This document shows, in pieces, positions 1-9,438 of a stretch of 64,000 bases of DNA (within the stretch, counting starts at the first letter, position 1; every line of letters begins with the position of its first letter). Source of the stretch: Hartmannibacter diazotrophicus (lineage in GTDB: Bacteria; Pseudomonadota; Alphaproteobacteria; Rhizobiales; Pleomorphomonadaceae); the NCBI RefSeq assembly GCF_900231165.1, contig NZ_LT960614.1, forward strand, positions 680,550 through 744,549, written 5' to 3'. The translations under genes and the position numbers were made by a program. The notes beneath the pieces were generated by a model. The model saw only the letters and a program-made list of their open reading frames with translations, searched no databases and was not told the origin of the DNA.

Positions 1-1059
1 GAGGCCCATCGTGGCGAGCCTTGGACGCTCCGGTCTGGCCAGCGTTTCCGGGTCGATCTCGACCAGCGGCAGCGTCAGCCGGAAGGTCGTTCCCTTGTCC
101 ACCTTCGAGGCGAAGCCGATCTCGTGCCCGAGCGCGGCGCTCATGCGCCTGACGATGGCAAGCCCGAGGCCAAGGCCGGTCGGCTCGGCCCGGCCGATTC
201 CCTCGCCGCGCCTGAATTCCTCGAAGACCGACTGGTGCTCGGCCTCCGGAATGCCGATGCCGGTGTCGGAGACCTGAATATCGACCACCCCGTCGCGCCG
301 CGTCCTTGCCCCGAGGATGACCCCGCCGGACCGTGTGTAGCGCACCGCGTTGGAGATGAGATTCTGCAGGATGCGGCGCAGGAGCAGGGGGTCGGTGCGC
401 ACATGCGCCTTTGTCGGGCGAACCTTGAACTTGAGTCCCTTCTGCGCGGCGATCGTCGTGAAATCGGAGGCAAGGCTTGCGAAGACGTCGCCGAGCGCGA
501 CCGTCTTGACGTCCGGCTGCATCACGCCGGCATCGAGCTTGGAGATGTCGAGCAGCGTTTTCAGGAGTTCCTCGATCGAGGTGAGCGCCCGGTCCACCTG
601 GCCCGCGATGGTCGTTCCCTCCGCCGTCTCCTGCATGTCCATCAGCGCCGAGGTCGAAAGCTTCGCGGCCGAAAGAGGTTGCAGCAGGTCGTGGCTCGCG
701 GCGGCCAGGAAGCGGGTCTTGTAGAAATTCGCCTGCTCGGCCTCTTCCTTGGCGGCGCGAAGCTGCTCGTTGGTGGCTTCCAGCCGATGCAGGACGTTGG
801 TCAGTTCCTCGGTGCGCGTCTTGACCTGCAGTTCCAGGTTGATCGCGGTCTGGAACAGGGAATAGGCGTTGCCGTGAACGTCCATGGACCGCTCGACCCG
901 GTCCATCAGGGCGGCGTTGATCTTCTCCAGCTTGTTGATGCGCCGGATCAGGGCGGCTTCGCTGTCCTCGATCTCGGTCACCGCGCCGGACATGGCCAGA
1001 TGCGGCTGCTGGCGGGCCAGCGGCGTCAAGGGCAGTGGAGGGGCATCCTTCTGCGTCAA
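1..1059 (-). CDS. NahK-like sensor histidine kinase (partial, 3' end beyond window)
   Basis: This is a soluble histidine kinase that would autophosphorylate and pass phosphate to a receiver. No membrane segment is visible. Reading the minus strand, a coiled-coil N-terminus leads into the H-box FLAAASHDLLQPLSAAK, then an N-box (LQNLISNAVRYT), a G1 box (VSDTGIGIPEA) and a G2 box (GLGLGLAIV). The SHDLLQPL H-box, in place of SHELRTPL, is typical of the NahK/ErcS' kinases. The frame is open at the left edge; family members often carry a C-terminal receiver, which cannot be checked here. The chosen start is TTG at 1059, 7 nt after AAAGG and just after the FIST stop codon; ATG at 993 is the alternative. 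It is translationally linked to the FIST gene upstream. Confidence 0.85.
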   Translation of the reverse strand, partial: MTQKDAPPLPLTPLARQQPHLAMSGAVTEIEDSEAALIRRINKLEKINAALMDRVERSMDVHGNAYSLFQTAINLELQVKTRTEELTNVLHRLEATNEQLRAAKEEAEQANFYKTRFLAAASHDLLQPLSAAKLSTSALMDMQETAEGTTIAGQVDRALTSIEELLKTLLDISKLDAGVMQPDVKTVALGDVFASLASDFTTIAAQKGLKFKVRPTKAHVRTDPLLLRRILQNLISNAVRYTRSGGVILGARTRRDGVVDIQVSDTGIGIPEAEHQSVFEEFRRGEGIGRAEPTGLGLGLAIVRRMSAALGHEIGFASKVDKGTTFRLTLPLVEIDPETLARPERPRLATMGL

Positions 1060-1062
1060 TTG

Positions 1063-2247
1063 TCAGCCTTTGCGTCCGCCGAGCGCGACGCCGGTGAAGG
1101 TCTGGTTCAGATGCATGGTCCGGTACTGCTCGCCATAGGTGTTGAAGCCAAAGACGCGGTGCTGCCGATAGACGGAGCCGAGGTCGTGCAGCACCTGCCT
1201 GTTCTGTGCGTCGAGCCGTCTCAGGATGCAGTCGAAGCCGATCACGAAATCGATGCCGTCGACGTCTTTTTCCATTTGTTCGAGGGCCTTCGTCGTGCTT
1301 TCGACGAGGTCGACAGCCTTTGCTACCGTCAGCACCACGCCGTCGTCTATTGCACAAAAGAAGGTGAGGGAGCCGTCGGGATTCGTGTTGCGCAGCGAGC
1401 GGCAGAAATACTCGCCGCCGACACGTACGACCATGGGGTGCGAGGCGAAGCCGAAGGGCGTGAGCGTCGCCGGATCGAGGCCGACGACCTCGGCATATTC
1501 GTAGGCCGCCATCTCGGCGTTGAGTTCGTGGACGATGCGCTTTTCCGGTTCCGACCGGGTGACGACCAGCCGCGCCGCCGTCGGCTCGAAATTCTCCGTC
1601 TTGAAGACCTTGAACGGACGTTCGGTGTGGACGAGCAACAGCAGCGCCGCGTCGCGGTGCGCCTTGCCGTCATGCAGGAGAAAGGTGCCGTCGAAGGTGA
1701 GGTCGTCGCCGGCCGATCCGCCGACGAGAGGGATGCCGCCGAGCGCCCAGTCGAGCGCCGAGACGATGGCCTCTTCCCGGTAGCACAGGCCGTCGATGAG
1801 GCTCATCGCGAAGATTTGATCGTCGCGGCCGGCCGGGCAGCGCCGGTTGAGCTCCGATTTCAGCCGGGCGACGGCCGCCGAGCATTCCTCCACGCCAAGG
1901 CTGCTGACGGAGGCGATGACCGTCGAGACGACGGAGAAGCCTCTCCTGGGAAAGGCGATCGCCACGGCGCCGTGGTCGCTGATGCCGAGATTGGAAATCT
2001 CGCCCGACGTGGTGCAGCCGCCGATCCTGACGCCCGGCAGGGCGTGCGCGAGCCTGTGGCCAAGCGCCGCGGCATCGAGATGGGAGGAAAAGAAGATAAG
2101 GAGGAATTCCGTGTCGTCCGGGACGATTTCGGCGCGAATGGCGGACGTGATCTCGTCGAGACCACCGTCGGCGATGCTCACCGTGCGGATCCCGGATACG
2201 AACTCCTCTCGCGTGTGGCTGGTGTCCACCTCGCGGCCCTCCTCCAT
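1063..2247 (-). CDS. FIST-domain sensor protein, NosP-like
   Basis: The protein has 394 residues with a FIST_N domain (about residues 15-215, including GGCTTSGEIS) and a FIST_C domain (about 225-380, including FGFASHPMVVRVGGEYFCRS). FIST proteins are small-ligand sensors; the NosP subgroup binds heme and nitric oxide and controls a neighbouring NahK-type kinase. The next gene on the same strand is such a kinase, two bases downstream, so the pair probably forms one signalling unit. The reading frame is open to 2448, but ATG 2247 is preferred because the FIST homology begins soon after it and the extra 67 residues look non-coding. Heme binding is inferred from family and context, not visible in the sequence. 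Confidence 0.82.
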   Translation of the reverse strand: MEEGREVDTSHTREEFVSGIRTVSIADGGLDEITSAIRAEIVPDDTEFLLIFFSSHLDAAALGHRLAHALPGVRIGGCTTSGEISNLGISDHGAVAIAFPRRGFSVVSTVIASVSSLGVEECSAAVARLKSELNRRCPAGRDDQIFAMSLIDGLCYREEAIVSALDWALGGIPLVGGSAGDDLTFDGTFLLHDGKAHRDAALLLLVHTERPFKVFKTENFEPTAARLVVTRSEPEKRIVHELNAEMAAYEYAEVVGLDPATLTPFGFASHPMVVRVGGEYFCRSLRNTNPDGSLTFFCAIDDGVVLTVAKAVDLVESTTKALEQMEKDVDGIDFVIGFDCILRRLDAQNRQVLHDLGSVYRQHRVFGFNTYGEQYRTMHLNQTFTGVALGGRKG

Positions 2248-2627
2248 GACGTTCGCCCGGCCTTTCGGCAATCCTTGCGAATTGCCGCCTCTTTTCCGGG
2301 TCTTCTTTTCGCCCTGCCACACGACCGACCGCTGGTTGAAGCCGGCACGAATGGCAAGATTGGCGGCCTTTCCGGCCATCCTGCCGATTTTGCCGGCAAA
2401 GGCAAAATCGAACAAGTTCGGCAAAATCCGTTCGAGGGGGCTTGGCAACCTATGCGAAAGTACAATATCGGCTTGTTGGAATCGATCTATCGTTGAGGCC
2501 CTTGCGCTTGTTTCTTCTCTGGAAAAAAGTCGGGCAATAACGATATGGTAGGTGTTGCGACCCGCCAGCGCACCGGCTTCACCGGTTCACGCGAACAAAA
2601 CAGAACAACAAGAAGGGGAGTTGGCCC

Positions 2628-3275
2628 ATGGACATGACAGGGGAATACCGAATCCCGGCGTCCAGGGATGCCGTTTGGGCGGCACTCAACGATCCCGAGG
2701 TCCTGAAGGCCTGCATTCCCGGCTGCGAGAGTCTGGAAAAGGACGGGGACGACCTGAAGGCGACGGTCGTCGCCAAGATCGGCCCCGTGAAAGCGAAATT
2801 CGCCGGCAAGGTGTCCTTCGAGAATGTCAATCCGCCGGTCGGCTACACGATCGCCGGCGAAGGCAGCGGCGGCGTCGCCGGTTTTGCCAAGGGCGGCGCG
2901 GATGTCGCGCTGGCCGAGGACGGCGCCGAGACGATCCTGACCTATACCGCCAAGGCCCAGGTCGGCGGCAAGCTCGCCCAGCTCGGCTCCCGCCTGATCG
3001 ACTCGACCGCCCGCAAGATGGCCGACGAATTCTTCGGCGCCTTCTCGCAGAAGGTCGGAACGCCGGTCGCCGCACCGGCGGCCGCCGAGGCGCCGAAAGA
3101 GCCGGCCGAGGAAACAGTCCTCGAGCACGCCGTGCACAAGGCGGTGGAAGTCGAACACCAGGTTGAAGCGGCGGTCGAGGAAGCCGCCGCCAAGTCGGGT
3201 CCGTCCGGTCCCATGCTCTGGGGCTTGATCGCGCTCGGCATCGTCATTGTGATCCTGCTTTACGAAGTGCTCTGA
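2628..3275 (+). CDS. coxG: CoxG-like SRPBCC protein with C-terminal membrane anchor
   Basis: Residues 1-145 match the CoxG family of the SRPBCC (START-like) fold, starting MDMTGEYRIPASRDAVWAAL with the characteristic PGCESLEKDGDD segment. An Ala/Pro/Glu linker (about 147-190) follows, then one hydrophobic helix (about 195-213, LWGLIALGIVIVILLY). CoxG proteins are thought to help attach or assemble CO-dehydrogenase-type enzymes at the membrane, and some bind quinone-like lipids. It precedes coxS, coxL and coxM, so it probably anchors or services that enzyme. The start is ATG 2628 after AGAAGGGGAG. Confidence 0.88.
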   Translation: MDMTGEYRIPASRDAVWAALNDPEVLKACIPGCESLEKDGDDLKATVVAKIGPVKAKFAGKVSFENVNPPVGYTIAGEGSGGVAGFAKGGADVALAEDGAETILTYTAKAQVGGKLAQLGSRLIDSTARKMADEFFGAFSQKVGTPVAAPAAAEAPKEPAEETVLEHAVHKAVEVEHQVEAAVEEAAAKSGPSGPMLWGLIALGIVIVILLYEVL

Positions 3276-3455
3276 GGCCGGCCGCCGTGGAGCGCCGCAT
3301 GTGACCTGTCGCTTTTCGGGCCGGGATCAATCGATTTAACTTCGGCTCGGGTTTGAAGGATGAGCGTGCCGTGCACGCTCCGGACGCAACAGAAAAACCG
3401 GAAGCACCCGTCATCGCTCGTTGCCCGGCGGGAAGCCATCAGGAGGAAGAGTGCC

Positions 3456-3947
3456 ATGGTATCGGTTTCGATGACGGTCAACGGCAAGTCCGTGACCCGT
3501 GAGGTGGAAGACCGGACGCTGCTCGTCAGTTTCCTGCGCGAGGACCTGGGCCTGACGGGAACGCACGTCGGCTGCGACACCTCACAATGCGGCGCCTGCG
3601 TTGTCCATCTCGATGGCCAGGCGGTGAAGGCCTGCACCATGCTGGCCGCACAGGCCGACGGCTGCACCGTCGTGACGATCGAGGGGCTCGCCAAGGGCGA
3701 CCAGCTCCACCCCGTTCAGGCGGCCTTCCGCGAGCATCATGGCCTGCAATGCGGCTTCTGCACGCCGGGCATGATCATGACCGCGGTCGACATGATCCGC
3801 CGCCACGACGGCAAGCTCGACGAGGCGACCATCCGCCACGAGTTGGAAGGCAACATCTGCCGCTGCACCGGTTACCACAACATCGTCAAGGCCGTTCAGG
3901 CGGCTGCCGATGAGATGTCGGGCGCAACGCAGGCGGCTGCAGAATAA
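3456..3947 (+). CDS. coxS: CO-dehydrogenase-type small subunit, 2x[2Fe-2S]
   Basis: This is a 163-residue iron-sulfur subunit of a molybdenum hydroxylase. Plant-type cluster ligands are C40, C45, C48 and C60 ([13 protein letters not shown]). The second, all-helical cluster domain uses C99, C102, C135 and C137 (CGFCTPGM and CRCTGY). It passes electrons from the Mo site of CoxL to the FAD of CoxM. The open frame reaches back to 3360, but ATG 3456 has a strong site (AGGAGGAAG) and gives the usual N-terminus. The gene order G-S-L-M differs from the M-S-L order of form I CO dehydrogenases. Confidence 0.95.
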   Translation: MVSVSMTVNGKSVTREVEDRTLLVSFLREDLGLTGTHVGCDTSQCGACVVHLDGQAVKACTMLAAQADGCTVVTIEGLAKGDQLHPVQAAFREHHGLQCGFCTPGMIMTAVDMIRRHDGKLDEATIRHELEGNICRCTGYHNIVKAVQAAADEMSGATQAAAE

Positions 3948-4172
3948 CGCACGTCAAAGAGACGACAGTCTGGAACGCGACGCCTGCGGCTGTGATCGGT
4001 TCGATGGAATGGAATTTGGCTGAGCCGGGATTTGCCCTGGCGTCATCGCCAACCTTGGTCCGGCGGTGACAAGAAAAGCGGAGAGTGAGGCCATGACCTT
4101 GCTCATTCGCCGAAGCACCGGAACCACAGTCCTGTCAGGCAACGCACTGTTCGAATTCATTGGGAGGAAGCA

Positions 4173-6524
4173 ATGGGTGTGGAAGGCATTGGCGCACGGG
4201 TTCTCCGCAAGGAAGACAAGCGCTTCATCACTGGCAAGGGCCGCTATACCGACGACATCGTCCTGAAGGACACCGCGCATGCGGTTTTCGTCCGTTCGCC
4301 CCACGCCCATGCGAAAATCCTGTCGGTCGACACGTCGGCGGCAAAGGAAATGCCCGGCGTCATCGACGTTCTGACCGGCGCCGATCTTGCCGGCGACCGC
4401 ATCGGCGGCCTCATCTGCGGCTGGATGATCCATTCCAAGGACGGCAGCCCCATGAAGGCCGGCGCCCATCCGGCGATCGCCCACGACATTGTTCGCCATG
4501 TCGGCGACCAGGTCGCCGTGGTCATCGCCGAGACGAAGGCGATCGCCCGTGACGCCTCCGAGATGGTGATGGTCGAATACGAGGAACTGCCCTCGGTCGT
4601 CGATCCCGCGAAGGCGCAGGATGCCGGCGCGCCGCAGATCCATCCCGAGGCGGCCAACAACCTCATCTACGACTGGACGATCGGCGATGAAGCCGCGGTG
4701 AATTCCGCGCTCTCCTCGGCCGCCCGCGTCGTGAAACTGGACATCGTCAACAACCGGCTGGTCGCCAACCCGATGGAACCGCGCGTCGCCATCGGTTCCT
4801 ACGATACGGGCGAAGAGCATTTCACGCTCTACAACACCACACAGAACCCGCACGTGGCGCGCCTCGTGCTTTCCGCCTTCATCGGCATCGCACCCGAGCA
4901 CAAGCTGCGCGTGGTGGCCCCTGATGTTGGCGGCGGCTTTGGCACCAAGATCTTCATCTATCCGGAAGAGACGGTCTGCCTCTGGGCCTCCAAGAAGATC
5001 GGCGGCCGCCCGGTGAAGTGGACGTCGGACCGCTCCGAGGCCTTCCTGACCGACGCCCATGGCCGCGACCACGTCACCCACGCGGAGATGGCCTTTGACG
5101 CCAACAACAAGATCACCGGCTTCAAGATCCACACGATCGCCAACCTCGGCGCCTACATGTCGACCTTCTCGTCGTCGGTGCCGACCTACCTCTACGCGAC
5201 GCTTCTGTCGGGCCAGTACGACATCCCGCAGATCTTCGCCGAGGTCGAGGCGGTCTACACCAACACGGTGCCGGTGGATGCCTATCGCGGCGCCGGCCGT
5301 CCGGAAGCGACCTATCTGATCGAGCGGATGATGGAAACGGCGGCGCGCGAACTCGGTGTCGATCCGGTCGACCTGCGCCGTGCCAACTTCATCAAGTCCT
5401 TCCCGCACCAGACGCCGGTCATCATGGCCTATGACGCCGGCGACTACGACAAGACCATGGACACGGCGCTGAAGGCCATCGACTACACGGGCTTTGCCGC
5501 CCGCAAGGCGGAGGCCAAGGCCCGCGGCAAGCTGCGCGGCATCGGCCTGTCCTGCTACATCGAGGCCTGCGGCATCGCGCCTTCGAGGGCGGTCGGCTCG
5601 CTCGGTGCCGGCGTCGGTCTCTGGGAATCGGCCGAGGTCCGCGTCAACCCGGTCGGCACCATCGAGGTCCTCACCGGCTCGCACAGCCACGGTCAGGGCC
5701 ACGAGACGACCTTCGCCCAGCTCGTGCACGACCGCCTCGGCGTCGGTGTCGACAACGTCCAGATCGTTCATGGCGACACCGACAAGGTGCAGTTCGGCAT
5801 GGGCACCTACGGCTCGCGCTCTGGCGCGGTCGGCATGTCGGCCATCGTCAAGGCGCTCGACAAGGTGGAGGTGAAGGTCAAGAAGATCGCCGCCCACCTG
5901 ATGGAAGCGGCCGAAAGCGACATCGTCATCGAGGGCGGCGAGGTAAAGGTCGCCGGCACCGACAAGACGCTGCCCTTCGCCAACGTGGCGCTCGCGGCCT
6001 ACACCGGCCACAACCTGCCGGACGGCATGGAGCCGGGTCTGAAGGAAGGCGCCTTCTACGATCCGACCAACTTCACCTTCCCGGCGGGCACCTATATCGC
6101 CGAGGTGGAGGTCGATCCGGAAACTGGCAAGACCACCGTCGAGCGCTTCGTTGCGGCCGACGACTTCGGCAACATCATCAACCCGATGATCGTCGAGGGG
6201 CAGGTGCATGGCGGTCTCGCCCAGGGCATCGGCCAGGCCATGCTGGAAGGCGTTTCCTACGATCCGGAAAGCGGCCAGCTCCTGACGGGGTCCTACATGG
6301 ACTACTGCATGCCGCGCGCCGACGACGTGCCGACCTACGAGATCTATCACGAATGCACCCCGTGCCCGGGCAACCCGCTCGGCATGAAGGGCTGCGGCGA
6401 GGCGGGGGCCATCGGCTCTCCGCCGGCGATCATCAACGCCATCACCAATGCCATCGGTGTGCGTGAGATCGCCATGCCCGCGACCCCGGCGAGGGTCTGG
6501 GCGGCGCTGCAGGGCGCTGCCTGA
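4173..6524 (+). CDS. coxL: Form II CO-dehydrogenase-like large subunit (molybdopterin-binding)
   Basis: This is a 783-residue xanthine-oxidase-family large subunit that binds the Mo-pterin cytosine dinucleotide cofactor and holds the active site. The N-terminus ([19 protein letters not shown]) is typical. The active-site loop at about residues 370-376 reads AYRGAGR, the form II signature; form I enzymes proven to oxidise CO carry AYxCSFR with the catalytic cysteine, which is absent here. The glutamate region near the C-terminus ([15 protein letters not shown]) is intact. The true substrate may be CO at low efficiency or another small heterocycle or aldehyde. The start is ATG 4173 after GGGAGGA. 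Confidence 0.93.
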   Translation: MGVEGIGARVLRKEDKRFITGKGRYTDDIVLKDTAHAVFVRSPHAHAKILSVDTSAAKEMPGVIDVLTGADLAGDRIGGLICGWMIHSKDGSPMKAGAHPAIAHDIVRHVGDQVAVVIAETKAIARDASEMVMVEYEELPSVVDPAKAQDAGAPQIHPEAANNLIYDWTIGDEAAVNSALSSAARVVKLDIVNNRLVANPMEPRVAIGSYDTGEEHFTLYNTTQNPHVARLVLSAFIGIAPEHKLRVVAPDVGGGFGTKIFIYPEETVCLWASKKIGGRPVKWTSDRSEAFLTDAHGRDHVTHAEMAFDANNKITGFKIHTIANLGAYMSTFSSSVPTYLYATLLSGQYDIPQIFAEVEAVYTNTVPVDAYRGAGRPEATYLIERMMETAARELGVDPVDLRRANFIKSFPHQTPVIMAYDAGDYDKTMDTALKAIDYTGFAARKAEAKARGKLRGIGLSCYIEACGIAPSRAVGSLGAGVGLWESAEVRVNPVGTIEVLTGSHSHGQGHETTFAQLVHDRLGVGVDNVQIVHGDTDKVQFGMGTYGSRSGAVGMSAIVKALDKVEVKVKKIAAHLMEAAESDIVIEGGEVKVAGTDKTLPFANVALAAYTGHNLPDGMEPGLKEGAFYDPTNFTFPAGTYIAEVEVDPETGKTTVERFVAADDFGNIINPMIVEGQVHGGLAQGIGQAMLEGVSYDPESGQLLTGSYMDYCMPRADDVPTYEIYHECTPCPGNPLGMKGCGEAGAIGSPPAIINAITNAIGVREIAMPATPARVWAALQGAA

Positions 6525-6538
6525 GCTTGAATTGAACA

Positions 6539-6563
6539 GCCCCTTGCCGTTCTGGCGAGGGGC
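6539..6563 (+). terminator. Intercistronic hairpin between coxL and coxM
   Basis: GCCCCTTGCC pairs with GGCGAGGGGC (one G-U pair) around a 5-nt loop. No T-run follows, so it more likely tunes mRNA stability or partial termination than ends transcription. It lies 15 bases after the coxL stop and 30 before coxM. Confidence 0.5.
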
Positions 6564-6592
6564 CGAACCCCATCGATCGTGGGAACCATGCC

Positions 6593-7393
6593 ATGTATGA
6601 AACCAGCTACACCCGTCCGACCTCGCTGTCCGAGGCGGTCTCCATCCTGGCTTCGGACGATGAGGCCAAGCTTCTCGCCGGCGGCCAGACGCTGATCCCG
6701 ACGATGAAGCAGCGCCTTGCCGCGCCATCGAAGCTGATCGATCTTGCCCGTCTTGCCGAACTGAAGGGCATCTCGGTCTCGGGCGACACCGTCACCATCG
6801 GCGCCGGGACGACCCATTACGAGGTCGCCTCCTCGTCGGACGTTGCCGGTGCGATCCCGGCGCTCGCCAGGCTCGCTTCGGGCATCGGCGATCCGCAGGT
6901 GCGTTATCGCGGAACGCTCGGCGGTTCCGTCGCCAACAACGACCCGGCAGCCGACTATCCTGCCGCCGTCCTCGGTCTTGGCGCGACGGTCACCACCAGC
7001 AAGCGCGGGATTCCGGCCGACGAGTTCTTCGACGGCATGTTCGCGACGGCGCTGGAAGAGGACGAGATCCTCGTGAAGATCTCCTTCCCCGTCCCCGCGA
7101 AGGCTGCTTACGCAAAGTTCGCCAACCCGGCCTCGCGCTACGCCATGGCCGGTGTCTTCGTCGCCAAGATGAAGGACGGCTCGGTTCGCGTCGCGGTCAC
7201 CGGCGCCGGTCAGAACGGTGTCTTCCGGGTGCCGGCGATGGAATCGGCGCTGGCATCGAACTGGAGCCCGGACGCGGTGGCTGGCATCAAGGTCGATGCC
7301 GGCGATCTGCTCTCCGACATCCACGGCGATGCGACCTACCGCGCGAACTTGGTGACGGTGATGGCCAAGCGCGCTGTCGCTGCGGCCGGCTGA
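6593..7393 (+). CDS. coxM: CO-dehydrogenase-type medium subunit, FAD-binding
   Basis: This 266-residue subunit is a VAO-type FAD domain followed by the CO-dehydrogenase flavoprotein C-terminal domain. The two FAD loops are visible: AGGQTL at residues 29-34 and TLGGSVAN at 108-115. It takes electrons from CoxS and hands them to a membrane acceptor. It is the last gene of the coxGSLM run and is followed by a terminator. The start is ATG 6593; the ribosome site is weak (TGGGAA). Confidence 0.94.
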   Translation: MYETSYTRPTSLSEAVSILASDDEAKLLAGGQTLIPTMKQRLAAPSKLIDLARLAELKGISVSGDTVTIGAGTTHYEVASSSDVAGAIPALARLASGIGDPQVRYRGTLGGSVANNDPAADYPAAVLGLGATVTTSKRGIPADEFFDGMFATALEEDEILVKISFPVPAKAAYAKFANPASRYAMAGVFVAKMKDGSVRVAVTGAGQNGVFRVPAMESALASNWSPDAVAGIKVDAGDLLSDIHGDATYRANLVTVMAKRAVAAAG

Positions 7394-7417
7394 TCGGGCA
7401 ATTCAGATCCTGGAAAG

Positions 7418-7447
7418 AGGGGCTCGGCCGGAAGGCCGGGCCCTTTT
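7418..7447 (+). terminator. Rho-independent terminator of the cox operon
   Basis: A GC-rich stem (GGGCTCGGCC / GGCCGGGCCC, one mismatch) closes on a GGAA-type loop and is followed by TTTTTG. It sits 25 bases after the coxM stop, between the convergent coxM and SDR genes. Confidence 0.75.
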
Positions 7448-7470
7448 TGCATCGCAGCGCCGGTGACGCT

Positions 7471-8229
7471 TCAAACGTGCTGGCCGCCGTTGACCTGGAT
7501 TTCCGCCCCGGTCACATAACTCGACTGGTCCGAGCAGAGATAATAGATGAGATCGGCAACCTCAGCCGTCTTGCCGAGCCGGCGCAGTGGAATGTCCTTG
7601 ATCATGTGTTCGGTGCCCGGCGACAGGATCGCCGTGTCGATTTCGCCCGGCGCGATCGCGTTGACGCGGATGCCCATCGGACCGAAGTCCGCCGCCATTT
7701 CGCGGGTGAGCGAGGCAAGCGCTGCCTTGGACGTCGCATAGGCCGTGCCCGCGAAGGGGTGGACCCGTTCGCCGGCGATCGACGTCACGTTGACGATCGA
7801 GCCTTCAGCCGCCTTGAGCTCGTTCATCAGGCCGCGTGCCAACATGATTGGCGCGAAGAAATTCACCTGGAACACCTGCCGCCAGATGTGCATGGCGGTC
7901 GAGACGCTGTCGAGGCGCGCGCCGGCGTCGCCCTTCGGGCTGATGCCCGCGTTGTTGACGAGCGCATGCAGCCTGGAGCCGTTGGCCTCCAGTCGCCGGC
8001 GCATCTCGCCGACCGCCAGGCCAAGATTGTCCGGGTCGGAAAGGTCGACCTGGATATGATCCTCCGGCCCCATCGGCCACGGGCACTTGTCGGAAAATGG
8101 ATGGCGCGAGCAGGTGATGACCCGCCAGCCCTCGGCGGAAAAACGCTTCACCGTGGCATGTCCGATGCCCCGGCTCGCACCGGTCAAAACCAGCGTCTTG
8201 CGTCCTTCCGTCTGATCCTTGTCCGCCAT
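7471..8229 (-). CDS. SDR-family NAD(P)-dependent oxidoreductase
   Basis: This is a 252-residue classical short-chain dehydrogenase. The cofactor motif TGASRGIG is at residues 16-23, NNAG at 92-95, and the catalytic Ser150, Tyr164 and Lys168 (YATSK) are all present. The C-terminus (SSYVTGAEIQVNGGQHV) is the usual SDR end. The substrate cannot be told from sequence. It is transcribed toward the cox operon and has a clear site (GAGG) before ATG 8229. Confidence 0.9.
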   Translation of the reverse strand: MADKDQTEGRKTLVLTGASRGIGHATVKRFSAEGWRVITCSRHPFSDKCPWPMGPEDHIQVDLSDPDNLGLAVGEMRRRLEANGSRLHALVNNAGISPKGDAGARLDSVSTAMHIWRQVFQVNFFAPIMLARGLMNELKAAEGSIVNVTSIAGERVHPFAGTAYATSKAALASLTREMAADFGPMGIRVNAIAPGEIDTAILSPGTEHMIKDIPLRRLGKTAEVADLIYYLCSDQSSYVTGAEIQVNGGQHV

Positions 8230-8321
8230 GCCGTTGCCTCGCTCGATGCCCGGTGATCGGGCTCACTGATGGTTCCTGACAGATAGTGCAATTGCGAAGG
8301 CTGGGAAAGGAGGTCGATGGT

Positions 8322-9278
8322 TCAGAGCCTTGCCAGCAGTTCCGCCTTCTTGGTCTGGAACTCGTCGTCCGTCAGGATGCCCTTGGCATGCAGGCCGGCG
8401 AGACGCTCGATCTTGCCGAAGATATCCTCGTCCGTCGATGCGGTTGGCGGTGTCGGTATCGGGGAGGCGCTTGGGAAAACGTTTGCCGCTGCCGCGGGTG
8501 GCACGGCCGATGAGCCGGCTTCGTCCTCATGCTCGGCGACTGTCGCCGGAGCATGAGGAGGCGATGCCGTTTCCGGCTCGGCGCCCCCGGCTCCGGACAG
8601 CGGCACGATGTCGAGATCGGCAACGCGCACCAGCCCGTATTGCGACGTGAAGGTCACCGACTGGTCGCCGCTTTGCTGCTGCGAGAAGCCGCTGATCTGA
8701 TGGTCACGCGTATCATAGACCGTGGTGCGTCCGCCGATGTCGATGGCAAGCCGGCGGCTTTGCGGGAAGAAGGCGTAGCGCAGATCGTTCTGGCCTCCCG
8801 TCGACGACGGTTGCCCAAGATCTTCCGGCCACCAGGCGCCGCCAGGCCGAAAACCCGGCACGAACAGGCTGACACCGCCGCCGCTCTGGGTCATGCCCTG
8901 ACCCATGGCCCGATCGAAGCTATGTCCGGAGCCCTGGCTCTGACCCTGGAATCCCGACGGATAACCGCCGCCCTGCGATTGCGACTGCGAGGACCGGGCC
9001 GGCATCAGGATGCCGGCGGTGCGCGCCACGCCGGCAAGCTCGGTGCACAGTGCGTCCACCCTTGCCTTGAGCGCGTTGTTGAACATGTCGCCGACCATGA
9101 TCATGCCGCCCTGCGACCATTGCCCCATGCCGCCAAGGTCGGGGTGATTGAACTGCGCCTGCGTTCCCTGACCGGCCATCACGGCAAAAAGCAGATGTTC
9201 CACCGCATCGAGGCTGACCCCGTGCCGCGCCGCGATATCGCCAAGGACGCGCCGACCCTCGTCGCTCAGTTGATCCAT
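8322..9278 (-). CDS. SHOCT-domain protein of unknown function
   Basis: The protein has 318 residues. A conserved N-terminal part (about 1-95) carries repeated Gly/Gln/Met and ends in a low-complexity Ser/Gln/Gly stretch (about 96-130). A middle domain (about 140-225) is beta-rich. A Pro/Ala linker leads to a C-terminal SHOCT motif (about 280-316, IERLAGLHAKGILTDDEF). SHOCT segments are short helical oligomerisation tags. There is no signal peptide or membrane helix. It is probably cytoplasmic; function is unknown. Confidence 0.75.
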   Translation of the reverse strand: MDQLSDEGRRVLGDIAARHGVSLDAVEHLLFAVMAGQGTQAQFNHPDLGGMGQWSQGGMIMVGDMFNNALKARVDALCTELAGVARTAGILMPARSSQSQSQGGGYPSGFQGQSQGSGHSFDRAMGQGMTQSGGGVSLFVPGFRPGGAWWPEDLGQPSSTGGQNDLRYAFFPQSRRLAIDIGGRTTVYDTRDHQISGFSQQQSGDQSVTFTSQYGLVRVADLDIVPLSGAGGAEPETASPPHAPATVAEHEDEAGSSAVPPAAAANVFPSASPIPTPPTASTDEDIFGKIERLAGLHAKGILTDDEFQTKKAELLARL

Positions 9279-9438
9279 TCCACTTGCCTTTTGGTGAGGA
9301 TTGTCGCTCGCCGCTGAGCGGGAGCCGATCGTTGCCTGCAGCCTATCATGCGCTGCGGCAAGGTGCTCGGCGGAATTTCACAACTGGCCGAGGCAACGGC
9401 GCCGGGCACCACGGGCGATGGACCGGGATCGACTGAAT

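Noticed and set aside
124-2496. A 790-codon open frame on the + strand
   Set aside because: It is antisense to the kinase and FIST genes, has no known domain and arises from the high GC at codon position 3 of the true genes.
4173-6524. Calling the enzyme a proven CO dehydrogenase
   Set aside because: The form I AYxCSFR loop with its catalytic cysteine is absent; only a form II CoxL-like call is supported.
3954-6728. A 924-codon open frame on the minus strand
   Set aside because: It is antisense to coxL, which has complete family homology; the frame is rich in His, Arg and Asp as expected of a GC-rich shadow.
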